NCBI RefSeq assembly: GCF_900323885.1
Contig: NZ_OOHJ01000015.1
Coordinates: 620,001-684,000 of the forward strand
Length of the DNA: 64,000 bases
Reading direction: 5' to 3'
From: [Actinomadura] parvosata subsp. kistnae
Lineage (GTDB): Bacteria; Actinomycetota; Actinomycetes; Streptosporangiales; Streptosporangiaceae
Shown here: piece by piece, positions 55,679-64,000 of the stretch
Layout of the letters: each line of letters starts with the position of its first letter
How positions within the stretch are numbered: the stretch's first letter is position 1
Translations under genes and position numbers: made by a program
The notes under the pieces: model-generated
The model's input: only the letters and a program-made list of their open reading frames with translations
Database searches by the model: none
Told to the model about the DNA's origin: nothing

Positions 55679-58156
55679 TCATCGGAGGAGGAGGCGCATG
55701 CGGAGGCGGGTGAGGAAGGGGGTGCGGGCGCGGGCGGCTCGGCGGATGGCGTCGCTGTGGTGCCAGGCTTCGGTGGCGGCGGCGTCGGTGACGCTTTCGG
55801 GGGCGTACCGCACGAAATTGGAAATTTCGGCCAACGGCTGGAGATGTACGGAAATATCGCCCGGCTGGCGGGACACCACGTCGCCCGCCGTCAGCGCGTG
55901 CTCACCCCGCAACCCCAGGTCGTCGCACGCCTGCCGCCACGCCCCCAGCACCCGCTGCCCCGCGTCCGGGGCGCGGCGCCGGCCGTGCCTGCGCCGCCAC
56001 GGCACGACGGCCACCACCCCCGCGTACGCCACCAGCAGCCCGCCCGCCGCCACCGCCGCGACCAGCCACGGGTCGGGCCCGCCCGCCGCCTCCTCGCCCT
56101 GGTCGGCGGCCTGCGGCTCGGACGTCTTCGGCCGGTCGCCGCCGCGGGCGAGCTCGTCCTCCAGCTTCTCGCTCTCCTCGATCGCCGAGGAGGCCACCTC
56201 GTGGTCGTCCTTGGCGCCGCTGCGTCCCGGCGTCGGGTAGAACGGCCGCCACCCCAGCCCCTCGAACTTGATCTCCGCCCACGCCATGACATGTCCGGAC
56301 TTAACGTGATAAACCCCGCCGGACGCCTGCCCCGGCCTGAACCCCACGACCACCCGCGACGGCAGCCCCAGCGTCCTGGCCATCAACGCGAACGTCGCCG
56401 CGAACTGCTCCGACGTCCCCCTGTGCGTCGTCTGCAGGAAGAACTCCAGGCTCTTGAGCGAGTGCCCGGGCGGCGCGGTCACGTCGTAGGCGGCGCTCGT
56501 GCGCAGATAGCTCTGCAGCCGGTACGCCTGCCTGATCGGCTCCTCGGCGCCCTTGACCGCCTGCCGGGCGAGCCGCCGGAACAGCTGCTCCTGAGGGCCG
56601 TCGGGAAAGGCGGTCAGGGCCGCGTCCCGCACCGGGGCGGCGGCCAGGAGGTCCTGCTTGGTCGGCTCCGGCACGCGCGAGGTCACCTCGTAGCTGAACC
56701 CCTTGGCCGGCTTGGTCGTGGTCAGCAGCGAACCGCTCGACGGGTCCACCGCCAGGCCGCGCACGCCCGTCACCTTCTCGGGCCGCTCGGCGGCGGGCAG
56801 CCACGTGCCCGGCAGACCGCCGAACGTGACGCGCTGCCGCACCACCTCGGCCGCGCCCGTCCACTCCCCCGCCGGGACGCGGCCCCCGGTCGGCTGGAAG
56901 CGGGCGCCCGAGGTCCAGCGAACGCCGTCATAACGGTCGAGCACCGCCAGCCGCCAGTTCTGCGGCCGGTCGGCCTTGACCGTGAACAACTCCCGGTCCG
57001 GGATCTGCAACCACGCCGACACCCGGTCCAGGGGGCTGACGCTGTCCACGCGGGCGGGCGGGGGCGGGTCGGCGTCCTGCCGGGGGTTGTACGGCTCGGC
57101 GGCGATCGGCAGCAGCGGGCCCGCCACCACCGCCAGCGCGGCCATCGCGGCGGCGGCCGGGACCCCGGCCAGCAGCCACACCGGCGGGCGGCCGTCCCTG
57201 ATCACCGCCAGGGCCGCGATCAGCACGAACAGCGCCGCCGCGACCGGCAGGTTCGAGCCCTCACCGTCCACGCCCAGCAGCAGCGCCACACCGTAGACGG
57301 CCAGGGCGGGCAGCGCGGCGGCGATCCGCGTGCCGGTGCGGGTCAGCGTCTCCGCGCCCGCCACGGCCGCCGCCCAGACGAGCGTGTGCACGAGGACCAG
57401 CAGCTCCGGGTCCGGCTGGGCGGGGAGCAGGGTGGTCAGCAGGGCGTGCCAGGCGTTCGCGACGTCGGCCGGGACGGTCGGGGACAACGTCCCGTACAGG
57501 GGGACGGTGCCGGCCACCCAGAGGACGACGTCCAGGATCAGGGCCAGCCAGAGCGGGCGGGTGCGCGTCAGGGCGGCGACGACGGCGGGGGCGGTCGCGG
57601 CGGGAATGATCACCAGGACCAGCTCGGTGCCGGGGAACACCCGATGAAAACCCCAGCCCGCCACGGCGGCCAGCGCGGCGACCACCCCGAGCCCGGCGAC
57701 ACGCCGCCACCACGGCCCGCTCTCCCCACCGGCCCCACCCCGCCCGCTCCGGTCGCCCCGCCCGCTCCGGTCGCCGCGCCTGCTCCGGGTGTTACGCCCG
57801 CTGAGAGTGCCAGCCCCGCTCGGGGTGCTAGCCCCGCTCGGGACGTCATGCCCGCTCGGGGCACTGTGACTGCTCGGAACGCCGTGAGCGCTCGGGATGC
57901 CGTATCCACCGTGCCCGCTCGGGAGGCTGTGATCGCCCGGCGCGCCGTGGCGGCTCGGGGCGCTGTGCCTGCCTTGGCCGCTCGGGGCACCGTGACCGCC
58001 TTGCCCGCTCGGGACGCTGTGATCGGCCTGGACGCCGTGGCCGCTTGGGGCGCTGTGCCTGCCTGGGCCGCTCCGCAGGCCGTGACCGCCCGGCGCGCTG
58101 AGGTGGGCGTCGGTGGGGGTGCTGGGTGAGGGGACGGGGTGGGGGCCGTGGGTCAT
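55679..58156 (-). CDS. TgpA-like transglutaminase-fold membrane protein, catalytically degenerate
   Basis: 825 residues. Residues 1-150 are low complexity, with HSAPSGHG-type repeats and an Arg/Gly tail, followed by about six membrane helices (~150-345, DUF3488-like), an extracytoplasmic transglutaminase-like domain (~480-650), a last helix (~695-715) and a cytoplasmic DUF4129-like end. At the three catalytic positions of the fold there are Ser582 (GTSEQFA), Met624 (VMAWAEI) and Tyr640 (PFYPTP) instead of Cys, His and Asp, so it is probably not an enzyme. Last gene of the FN3-MoxR-DUF58 operon; ATGA overlap with DUF58. Confidence 0.88.
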   Translation of the reverse strand: MTHGPHPVPSPSTPTDAHLSAPGGHGLRSGPGRHSAPSGHGVQADHSVPSGQGGHGAPSGQGRHSAPSRHGAPGDHSLPSGHGGYGIPSAHGVPSSHSAPSGHDVPSGASTPSGAGTLSGRNTRSRRGDRSGRGDRSGRGGAGGESGPWWRRVAGLGVVAALAAVAGWGFHRVFPGTELVLVIIPAATAPAVVAALTRTRPLWLALILDVVLWVAGTVPLYGTLSPTVPADVANAWHALLTTLLPAQPDPELLVLVHTLVWAAAVAGAETLTRTGTRIAAALPALAVYGVALLLGVDGEGSNLPVAAALFVLIAALAVIRDGRPPVWLLAGVPAAAAMAALAVVAGPLLPIAAEPYNPRQDADPPPPARVDSVSPLDRVSAWLQIPDRELFTVKADRPQNWRLAVLDRYDGVRWTSGARFQPTGGRVPAGEWTGAAEVVRQRVTFGGLPGTWLPAAERPEKVTGVRGLAVDPSSGSLLTTTKPAKGFSYEVTSRVPEPTKQDLLAAAPVRDAALTAFPDGPQEQLFRRLARQAVKGAEEPIRQAYRLQSYLRTSAAYDVTAPPGHSLKSLEFFLQTTHRGTSEQFAATFALMARTLGLPSRVVVGFRPGQASGGVYHVKSGHVMAWAEIKFEGLGWRPFYPTPGRSGAKDDHEVASSAIEESEKLEDELARGGDRPKTSEPQAADQGEEAAGGPDPWLVAAVAAGGLLVAYAGVVAVVPWRRRHGRRRAPDAGQRVLGAWRQACDDLGLRGEHALTAGDVVSRQPGDISVHLQPLAEISNFVRYAPESVTDAAATEAWHHSDAIRRAARARTPFLTRLRMRLLLR

Positions 58157-59448
58157 CGGGGCCCCCAGGCCATGGGCAGTTCGTCCAAAGACGTGATCGG
58201 GACGACCGTCACCCCGGGCGGGCCGGCCGGGGCCGGGGCGGGGCCGACGTACACGCAGATGACGCGGTCGAAGCGGCGGCGTGCCCCCGCGACCCGGCCC
58301 GCCTCCGCCGGGTCGCCCGTCACCAGCACCAGCGCCCCGCCGCCGCGTGCCATCCGCAGCGCCTCCGTGACCCCGGACGTGCCGGGGCGTACCAGGGCGA
58401 GCCGGTCCAAGACGCTCTCGGCGTCGGTCTTGGTGTCGGCCACCGGGCCCTCGCCGGTCAGGACGCGTACCGGGAAGCCGGCCCGGGCGGCGGCGACGGC
58501 GGCCGAGGCGGCGGCGTCCACGGCCGGCTCCGTCAGGGCGCGGGTGTCGAGCAGGACCGTCGTGGTGGGCAGGCTGGCGTCGATGAGCTGGCGGACCATG
58601 AGGGTGCCGGTGCGGGCGCTGGAGCGCCAGTGGATGTGCCGCAGGTCGTCGCCGACGACGTACTCGCGCAGGGTATGGAAGGTGACCGTGCCTGCGGGCG
58701 CGTTGTCGCTGGCAGGGCCCTCCAGGTGGTGGGCCTTGCCGGAGGGCGGGACGGGCAGGGGGACGGTGCGCGGGCGTACCAGGAGGGTGGCGGGCAGGCC
58801 GTACTCACGGACCCGGCGCGTCAGCCCGAACGGGTCGGCGCGCACCAGCACGAGCGGCCCGACGGGGATCTCGCCGCGCGTGCCGGTCGGCAGCGGGTAC
58901 GACACGGTGCGCGCCGCTCCCTTGGGCAGTCTGGGCAGGTCGATCGTGTGCTCGGACGGGCCGATCCGGTCCTGGGCCCGCAGCCCGGAAAGGCTTCGGC
59001 TGCCGAGGTTGGTCACGTTCAGGACGGCCACGGCGGCGTCGCCGCGCGGCACCTTGAGCGGGGTGACCTCCCGGTGCACCTCCAGCCGGGGCTTGGGAGC
59101 GGTCCACGCCAGGGCGGTCACCAGCGCGAGGACCGCGCCCGTGGCGAGCACGACGGGCTCCGGGTAACCGAGCGCGAACCCGGCGGCGTACAGCACGACG
59201 GCCCCGGCGAGCGTCCCCCACCCCAGCGGCGTCAGCACCGCGACGAGCCGCGCGACCGGCGCGGGCTCCGCCGACACGGGCCGAGCAACCGCCGGGGGCT
59301 GCGCCGACGCGCGCGGAACCGACGCGGACGGAACCGACGCGGGCGGAACCGACGCGGGCGGAACCGGTGCGGAGGCGGGCGGGGCCGCCGGCGGTGGGGC
59401 GGGTGGGGTCGGCGGCGAGGTGTGCGGGGCCGGCGGCTGGGGGTGCAC
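58153..59448 (-). CDS. DUF58 domain protein, MoxR partner
   Basis: 431 residues. An Ala/Pro-rich tail (~1-65, with PPASVPPASVP repeats) precedes two membrane helices (WGTLAGAVVLYAAGFALG and VVLATGAVLALVTALAW). The cytoplasmic part contains the DUF58 signature REYVVGDDLRHIHWRSSARTGTLMVRQ and a VWA-like C-terminus (TVLLDTR). DUF58 proteins work with MoxR AAA ATPases in assembling or activating envelope or oxidase proteins. It starts one base after the MoxR stop and overlaps the next gene by 4 bp. DNA repeats of GGAACCGACGCGGGC type encode its N-terminal tail. Confidence 0.9.
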   Translation of the reverse strand: MHPQPPAPHTSPPTPPAPPPAAPPASAPVPPASVPPASVPSASVPRASAQPPAVARPVSAEPAPVARLVAVLTPLGWGTLAGAVVLYAAGFALGYPEPVVLATGAVLALVTALAWTAPKPRLEVHREVTPLKVPRGDAAVAVLNVTNLGSRSLSGLRAQDRIGPSEHTIDLPRLPKGAARTVSYPLPTGTRGEIPVGPLVLVRADPFGLTRRVREYGLPATLLVRPRTVPLPVPPSGKAHHLEGPASDNAPAGTVTFHTLREYVVGDDLRHIHWRSSARTGTLMVRQLIDASLPTTTVLLDTRALTEPAVDAAASAAVAAARAGFPVRVLTGEGPVADTKTDAESVLDRLALVRPGTSGVTEALRMARGGGALVLVTGDPAEAGRVAGARRRFDRVICVYVGPAPAPAGPPGVTVVPITSLDELPMAWGPR

Positions 59449-60618
59449 CTACGCCGCCTGCGGCACCGGCATCCCGGCGAGGATCTCGCCGAGCGCGGCG
59501 GCCGCGGTGACCTCGCGCAGCTCGGCCTCCGGCGTGAGGATCAGGCGGTGGGCCAGCACGGGGACGGCCAGCGCCTTGACGTCCTCGGGCACCACGTAGT
59601 GCCGCCCGGCCGCGGCGGCCTTGACGCGGGCGGCGCGCAGCAGCGCGAGGCTCCCCCGAGGGCTGGCGCCGAGCCGCAGGTGGGGGCTGGTACGGGTGGC
59701 GGCGCACACGGCCACGATGTAGTCGTAGACGGGGTCGGCCACGTGGATGCGCGAGGCGAAGTCGATCATGCCGGCGACGTCCGACGACCGGGCCACCACG
59801 GGCAGCCGCTCCACCTGCGGCCCCGTCGGCATGCCCTTGAGCACCTCGACCTCCGACGCGTGGTCCGGGTACCCGACGGAGATCTTCATCAGGAACCGGT
59901 CGAGCTGGGCCTCTGGCAGCGGGTAGGTGCCGTCCATGTCGACGGGGTTCTGCGTGGCGACCACGAGGAACGGCCGGGGCACCGGGTGCGGCTCGGCGTC
60001 GACCGTGACCCGGCGCTCCTCCATCACCTCCAGCAGCGCGGCCTGCGTCTTGGGCGAGGCGCGGTTGATCTCGTCGGCGAGCACGATGTTGGCGAAGACC
60101 GGCCCCTGGTGGAACTCGAACTTCTGGTGCGCCTGGTTGAAGATCGACACGCCGGTGATGTCGCTGGGCAGCAGGTCGGGCGTGAACTGGATGCGCCGCC
60201 ACTCCGCGTCCACGCTGGCGGCCAGCGAGCGGGCGAGCGTGGTCTTGCCGGTGCCGGGCACGTCCTCGACCAGCAGGTGCCCCTCGGCGAACAGGCAGAT
60301 CAGCGCCAGCTCGATGGCCTCGTGCTTGCCGCGGATGATCCGCTCGATGTTGGTGGCGAGGAGCTGGAAGCGCTGCGCGAACTGGCCGGCGAGCTGCTGC
60401 TGCGGCTGCTGTTGCGGCTGAAGGGCCTGCTGGTCATAGGAAGGCTGCTGGTGGGCCTGCTGATCGTAGGCGGGCTGCTGGTGGGCCTGCTGGTCGTAGG
60501 TGGGCTGTTGCGGGTAGGGCTGCTGATCGTAGACAGGCTGCTGCTGGTAGGGCTGCTCGTACGCCGCCGCCCCCGGCTGCTGCTGGTACGGCTGCTGGTC
60601 GAAGTTGTACTGGGTCAA
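59449..60618 (-). CDS. MoxR family AAA ATPase with Gln/Tyr-rich N-terminus
   Basis: 389 residues. I start it at TTG 60618, which has AGGGGG seven bases upstream; no ATG or GTG fits between the previous stop and the domain. Residues 1-65 are Gln/Tyr/Pro-rich (YQQQP, YDQQAHQQP repeats). The ATPase has Walker A DVPGTGKTTLARSLA, Walker B VLADEINRASPKTQAALLEVMEE, sensor 1 FLVVATQNP and LRLGASPRGSLALLRAA. MoxR ATPases act as chaperones for the adjacent DUF58-type proteins. The Gln-rich tail is unusual and may be a disordered interaction region. Confidence 0.9.
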   Translation of the reverse strand: MTQYNFDQQPYQQQPGAAAYEQPYQQQPVYDQQPYPQQPTYDQQAHQQPAYDQQAHQQPSYDQQALQPQQQPQQQLAGQFAQRFQLLATNIERIIRGKHEAIELALICLFAEGHLLVEDVPGTGKTTLARSLAASVDAEWRRIQFTPDLLPSDITGVSIFNQAHQKFEFHQGPVFANIVLADEINRASPKTQAALLEVMEERRVTVDAEPHPVPRPFLVVATQNPVDMDGTYPLPEAQLDRFLMKISVGYPDHASEVEVLKGMPTGPQVERLPVVARSSDVAGMIDFASRIHVADPVYDYIVAVCAATRTSPHLRLGASPRGSLALLRAARVKAAAAGRHYVVPEDVKALAVPVLAHRLILTPEAELREVTAAAALGEILAGMPVPQAA

Positions 60619-60632
60619 CTGAGTCCCCCTTC

Positions 60633-62798
60633 TCAGTCGGTGCACTCGAAGAGCGGCCCCTCGGGGAAACCGCCGTCCGGAGTCGCGACCAGAGTGTCGT
60701 TCAGGTAGCCGTTGCCGTACTGGCTCTCGATCCGGTTCCAGATGTCGCTGGTCTTCCCGGTGGAGGTGTCGGTGTACGAAGCGCCCTTGACCTGGCAGAT
60801 CACGGTCAGGGTGATGTACTCCCCCTTCGGGATCTTCCCGGCCTCGCCGCTGGCCGAGGGGCCGGGGCGGATGAGCGTGTTCGTGTCGTTGTTGCTGGCG
60901 TTCTTGTACTGCTGGCGCGGGTAGGCCAGGTCCACCTCGGCCGTGGCCACCTCGGGGCTCTCGCCGGCGGCGTTCCTGGCCTTGAGCTTGAAGGTGTGCT
61001 TCTGGTTGTTCTTGAGGCCGTCCACGGTGAACGAGGTGCCCTTGATGCCGCTGTTCGTGGCGGCGCCGGTCAGCTCGTACGTGGTGGCGTCGTCGGCCCC
61101 TTCGGGGGCGGTCCAGGTGAGCTCGGCCCCCCGGTTCCTGGCCTTGGCGGCGAACCCGGTCGGCGAGCCGGGCGCCACGCACGGCCGCACGCCGGCGCTG
61201 GGCTCGGACTCCACCTCGCCGCCCGACCAGTGGGCGACCACGGTGAACGTGTACTCGTTCGCGCAGTCGCCGCCCGTGAACTCGAACTGGAACGGCCCGC
61301 CCGCGTCCACCGACTGCGGGGTGGACCTGCCGTCGCCGGAGGTCTTGAGCGTGTATCGCTCGACCTTGCCGCCGGTGGACGCGCTGAATGTGATCGTCAC
61401 CTTGCCGGGGCCCGACCTGGCGGTGACGGCGCCGGGCGCGGAGGGCGCGGCGGCCGACGGCGTCTGGGAGGGCGTCCTGGTGGGCGTCTCACGCGGGGGC
61501 GTCGGGGTGGTCGTGGGACGCTGGGTGGTCCTGACGGGGTCCGGGTCGGGGTCCGCGTCCGGCTCCCGCTCGGGCTGGGTGGGGCGGGTGCTGGGGGTCT
61601 GCCTGGGCTTGGGGGTGCTGGTCGGCCCCGGTACGTCGGAGTCGTCCTTGTCCACGTCGTGCTTGCGGCCCTCGGGGTCGATGACGACGGCCTTGTCGCC
61701 GTTCTCGTCGTTCGCCCAGAGCAGCCCGTCCTTGACGAACACGTCCACCGGCCCGGGCCCCTGCGCGACCTGGAGCGTGGTCGGGCGGCCGCCCGCCGCG
61801 CTGTCCCAGACGATCAGCGAGCCGCTGCCCCGGTCCGGCACGTACACCTTGCTGCCGAGCACCTGCGGCACCCCCAGGTCGGATGGGTCCGCGGTGGTGA
61901 ACTTGGTGCTGAGGACGGCGTTGGAGCCGGTGTCGATGACGACGAGCAGGCCGGAGTCGCCGGGCGACAGGATGGGCACGAGGGGGCCCTCGGTGGTGGC
62001 CGGGGTGAGGGCGCCGCCCTTGGCGGCCTGGGCCACGCCCTTGGGCAGGGTGATCTCGCCGACGCCGCCGTCGGAGCCGATGATCGTGGCGGTGGCGGCG
62101 CGGGTGTTGACGACGACGGGCCGGCCGTCGGCGATGGTGACCGACAGCTCCTCGCCGGGCTCGCCGACCTTGACGGGGCTCTGCGCCGTGCCGTTCGCGA
62201 CGGGGACGACCTGGCCGCGCGCCGTCACGGGCACCCACAGGCGGCCGCCGCCGTCGACGCGGGCGGCGCCGAGCGGCCCCGGCAGGGTGAGCGGGGCGCC
62301 GACGGTGTCGAGCGTGACGGGGTCGATCTGCTGGACCTTGCCGGCCGCCGGGTCCACGGCGTAGGCGGTGCCGCCCGACATGGCGAGCTGCGTCCCGGCG
62401 GCGCCGAAGTCGCGGGTGCCGGTGACGCTGAGCTGGCTGGGCTCGACGCGGCTGACGTACCCGGTGCGGTCGTCCACGAGCAGGACGTCGCCGCCGTCCT
62501 GGACGACGCGGAGCTGACGGCCGGCCTTGTCGTCGAGGTAGCCGTCCACCTCACCGGACAGGCCGTTGACGTGCACGATCTTGCCGCGGGCCTTGGTCCA
62601 CAACCAGGCGCCGACGTCGGCCAGCTTGGGGTTGGCGCTGGAGACGCCCACGCCGAACCACGCCGCCACGGCGACCAGGACCACGGCCGCCGCTCCGGCG
62701 ATCACCGCCGTGGCACGATCGCCTCGGAGCACGCCCACCTTGCTTACCCACCCCGGTTTGTACGACTCGGGAGCGTTTCGCCCCGGAATAACGGGCAT
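60633..62798 (-). CDS. Membrane-anchored propeller/FN3/SH3b-like protein
   Basis: 721 residues from ATG 62798; GTG 62738, with GGGGTGGG upstream, is an equally plausible start. A membrane helix (ATAVIAGAAAVVLVAVAAWFG) precedes a beta-propeller-like region (~80-375, repeated blades such as GGTAYAVDPAAGKVQQIDP), a Pro/Thr/Asp-rich linker (~375-450), two FN3 domains (APGAVTARSGPGKVTITFSAS; SPTGFAAKARNRGAELTWTAPEG) and a C-terminal SH3b-like domain with Cys (LIRPGPSASGEAG, ICQVKG, SDIWNRI, FECTD). Probably a surface sensor or scaffold. First gene of the MoxR operon, 14 bp before MoxR. Confidence 0.85.
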   Translation of the reverse strand: MPVIPGRNAPESYKPGWVSKVGVLRGDRATAVIAGAAAVVLVAVAAWFGVGVSSANPKLADVGAWLWTKARGKIVHVNGLSGEVDGYLDDKAGRQLRVVQDGGDVLLVDDRTGYVSRVEPSQLSVTGTRDFGAAGTQLAMSGGTAYAVDPAAGKVQQIDPVTLDTVGAPLTLPGPLGAARVDGGGRLWVPVTARGQVVPVANGTAQSPVKVGEPGEELSVTIADGRPVVVNTRAATATIIGSDGGVGEITLPKGVAQAAKGGALTPATTEGPLVPILSPGDSGLLVVIDTGSNAVLSTKFTTADPSDLGVPQVLGSKVYVPDRGSGSLIVWDSAAGGRPTTLQVAQGPGPVDVFVKDGLLWANDENGDKAVVIDPEGRKHDVDKDDSDVPGPTSTPKPRQTPSTRPTQPEREPDADPDPDPVRTTQRPTTTPTPPRETPTRTPSQTPSAAAPSAPGAVTARSGPGKVTITFSASTGGKVERYTLKTSGDGRSTPQSVDAGGPFQFEFTGGDCANEYTFTVVAHWSGGEVESEPSAGVRPCVAPGSPTGFAAKARNRGAELTWTAPEGADDATTYELTGAATNSGIKGTSFTVDGLKNNQKHTFKLKARNAAGESPEVATAEVDLAYPRQQYKNASNNDTNTLIRPGPSASGEAGKIPKGEYITLTVICQVKGASYTDTSTGKTSDIWNRIESQYGNGYLNDTLVATPDGGFPEGPLFECTD

Positions 62799-62905
62799 CA
62801 CCCTAGCGCCCGGACGTCCCTTACGTGTATGTACCGGCTGGTAGCCATGGGAGCGCAGGGGCGACAGTGCCAAGAGTGTCGGTGCGAAGCCGTACCTTAG
62901 AGCCC

Positions 62906-64000
62906 GTGTCCGAACAGCCCCTGACCCTCGACTCCGTCCTCACCGACGAGGCGGTCCTGTCCACCTACCGCCGCATGTTCGCCGCGCTGGCCCGCGACAG
63001 CGGGGCGGTGGTCGACGATCCGGCCCTGGTCGACATCGCCGAGACGCTGTTCGCCGCGTTCGCCGAGGCGGGCGAGGAGTGGCTGACGCACGAGCAGATG
63101 CGCTTCGCCTGCCGCGCCTACCCCACCGACCAGTTCGACAACCGGCTGCGCGTGCTCAAGGGGCTCGGCGCCATCCGCGAGGTGTTCCCCAAGCCCAACC
63201 AGCTGCGCTACCGCGCCTCGTTCACCAGCGTGGTGGGGCTGATGTTCATCAGGCGGATGATGGACGACGGCGGCCAGTCCGAGATGCACCGGCTCCTCGC
63301 GCTCGAAGACCTCAACGTCGCCGACCCGCGCACCACCATGGAGGAGGCCCGGCAGAGCGCGCTCAACCTGGCGCGGGCGTTCCGGCTGTGGGCGCTGGAG
63401 CTGATCACGCTCACCACCGGCACCATCGAGGAGCTGCGCGAGCAGGCGCCCAAGCTGTGGGGCACCGAGGAGATCGCGCGGCGCGCGCAGAGCCTGCACG
63501 GCACGATCCTGACCCGCTGGCCCGAGCTCGACCGCGTCTGCACCGACCTGCGGGCCGCCATCTACGCCTACAGCGACGCCTCGCGCCGCGCCGCCGGCCG
63601 GCTGGCCGACTCCGCCGGCACCACCCGCAACCTCACGCTGCTGCCCACCGAGACGTGGCGGACGTTCGCGCAGACCGCGTCCCGGGAGCGGCTGGCGGCC
63701 GTGCTCGACGGGTTCGTCTTCGACGCGCCCGCGCCCTGGCACGATCCGGCCGCCATCGCCCGTGCCGTCGACGAGGCGCCCCGGCCCGCCCCCGCCCAGC
63801 CCACTCCCCCGCGCTCCACGCTGCCCGACCCCGGCCCCGAGTCCTCGCTCGACTCCTCGCCCAGCGCTGCGCTCGAACGGCTCACCCAGATGGCCGAGTC
63901 GCTGCTCGGCGACGCCTCCCGGGTGGCGCTGGCCGACGTGCTGGGCTCCGACTGGGTGGCGGCGCGGCGGGTGCTGGCCGACCTGACCACCGTCGACCTG
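62906..64000 (+). CDS. Winged-helix/helical protein, 5' part; perhaps MukF/JetA-like
   Basis: A 365-codon frame from GTG 62906 stays open to the window end, so the gene is cut there. The N-terminal part (SVLTDEAVLSTYRRMFAAL, FAEAGEEWLTHEQMRFACRAYP, FDNRLRVLKGLGAIREVFP, RYRASFTSVVGLMFI) looks like a winged-helix module; the following ~170 residues are long helices, then a Pro-rich linker and another helical stretch. This layout recalls kleisin-type MukF or Wadjet JetA subunits, but no family motif is certain. Codon usage is like its neighbours. Divergent from the FN3 gene. Confidence 0.7.
   Translation, partial: MSEQPLTLDSVLTDEAVLSTYRRMFAALARDSGAVVDDPALVDIAETLFAAFAEAGEEWLTHEQMRFACRAYPTDQFDNRLRVLKGLGAIREVFPKPNQLRYRASFTSVVGLMFIRRMMDDGGQSEMHRLLALEDLNVADPRTTMEEARQSALNLARAFRLWALELITLTTGTIEELREQAPKLWGTEEIARRAQSLHGTILTRWPELDRVCTDLRAAIYAYSDASRRAAGRLADSAGTTRNLTLLPTETWRTFAQTASRERLAAVLDGFVFDAPAPWHDPAAIARAVDEAPRPAPAQPTPPRSTLPDPGPESSLDSSPSAALERLTQMAESLLGDASRVALADVLGSDWVAARRVLADLTTVDL

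Overview
The window is high-GC DNA with GTG/TTG starts, stop-start overlaps (ATGA/GTGA) and several probable leaderless promoters. Its families are typical of actinomycetes: a DUF5753 XRE regulator, a LAL regulator, an ECF sigma factor with a CU044_5270-type partner, and a RING protein of the MXAN_6230/SCO0854 type. I infer a soil actinomycete of the Streptosporangiales (Nonomuraea-like). Gene density is very high and no gap exceeds 300 bp. I saw no rRNA, tRNA, transposase, phage gene or CRISPR array.

Layout. 1-6.3 kb: end of an AtuA-like gene, a ROK sugar kinase, a two-domain GNAT, an APH-like phosphotransferase, then a small-protein/XRE(DUF5753)/small-protein cassette with GCAATTG palindromes, and a DUF1266 protein. 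6.3-9.1 kb: sugar ABC importer (ATPase, permease, lipoprotein binding protein). 9.2-14.5 kb: MprAB-like two-component system in an operon with a GT2-GtrA fusion and a GT39 membrane glycosyltransferase, closed by a hairpin. 14.5-19.97 kb: P450/TetR divergent pair with a near-ideal operator, a PYROXD2-like oxidoreductase, and a LysR/YeiH divergent pair. 20.0-24.6 kb: psuG-psuK pseudouridine catabolism with a structured leader, then an 852-aa repeat-rich protein of unknown function. 24.6-29.8 kb: HTH regulator divergent from an erythromycin-esterase-family gene, then a 1006-aa LAL regulator.

29.9-36.7 kb: a leucine/isovalerate-type catabolic operon (acyl-CoA carboxylase beta and alpha, HMG-CoA lyase, acyl-CoA dehydrogenase, GNAT) divergent from a TetR gene. 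36.7-39.2 kb: PadR regulator, with an apparent N-terminal frameshift, plus a DrrAB-type exporter. 39.3-46.2 kb: heptad-repeat coiled-coil protein, secreted three-repeat protein, fused E1 alpha/beta dehydrogenase, Ser/Thr kinase and M50-like membrane protease. 46.4-50.7 kb: RING/TerD-like protein, NTF2-like protein, CorA. 50.7-55.4 kb: heparinase II/III-like gene coupled to IclR, ECF sigma with partner, YcaQ-like winged-helix protein. 55.7-62.8 kb: FN3/propeller protein-MoxR-DUF58-transglutaminase-like operon on the minus strand. 62.9-64 kb: start of a winged-helix/helical protein that runs off the window.

The most unusual points are the transglutaminase-fold protein lacking all three catalytic residues, the bacterial C3HC4 RING protein with a TerD-like segment, the displaced reading frame of the PadR gene behind a strong operator, a 37-bp tandem array whose first copy is the 3' end of a coding gene, two other repeat-filled gaps, and repeat-encoded low-complexity insertions in several proteins.
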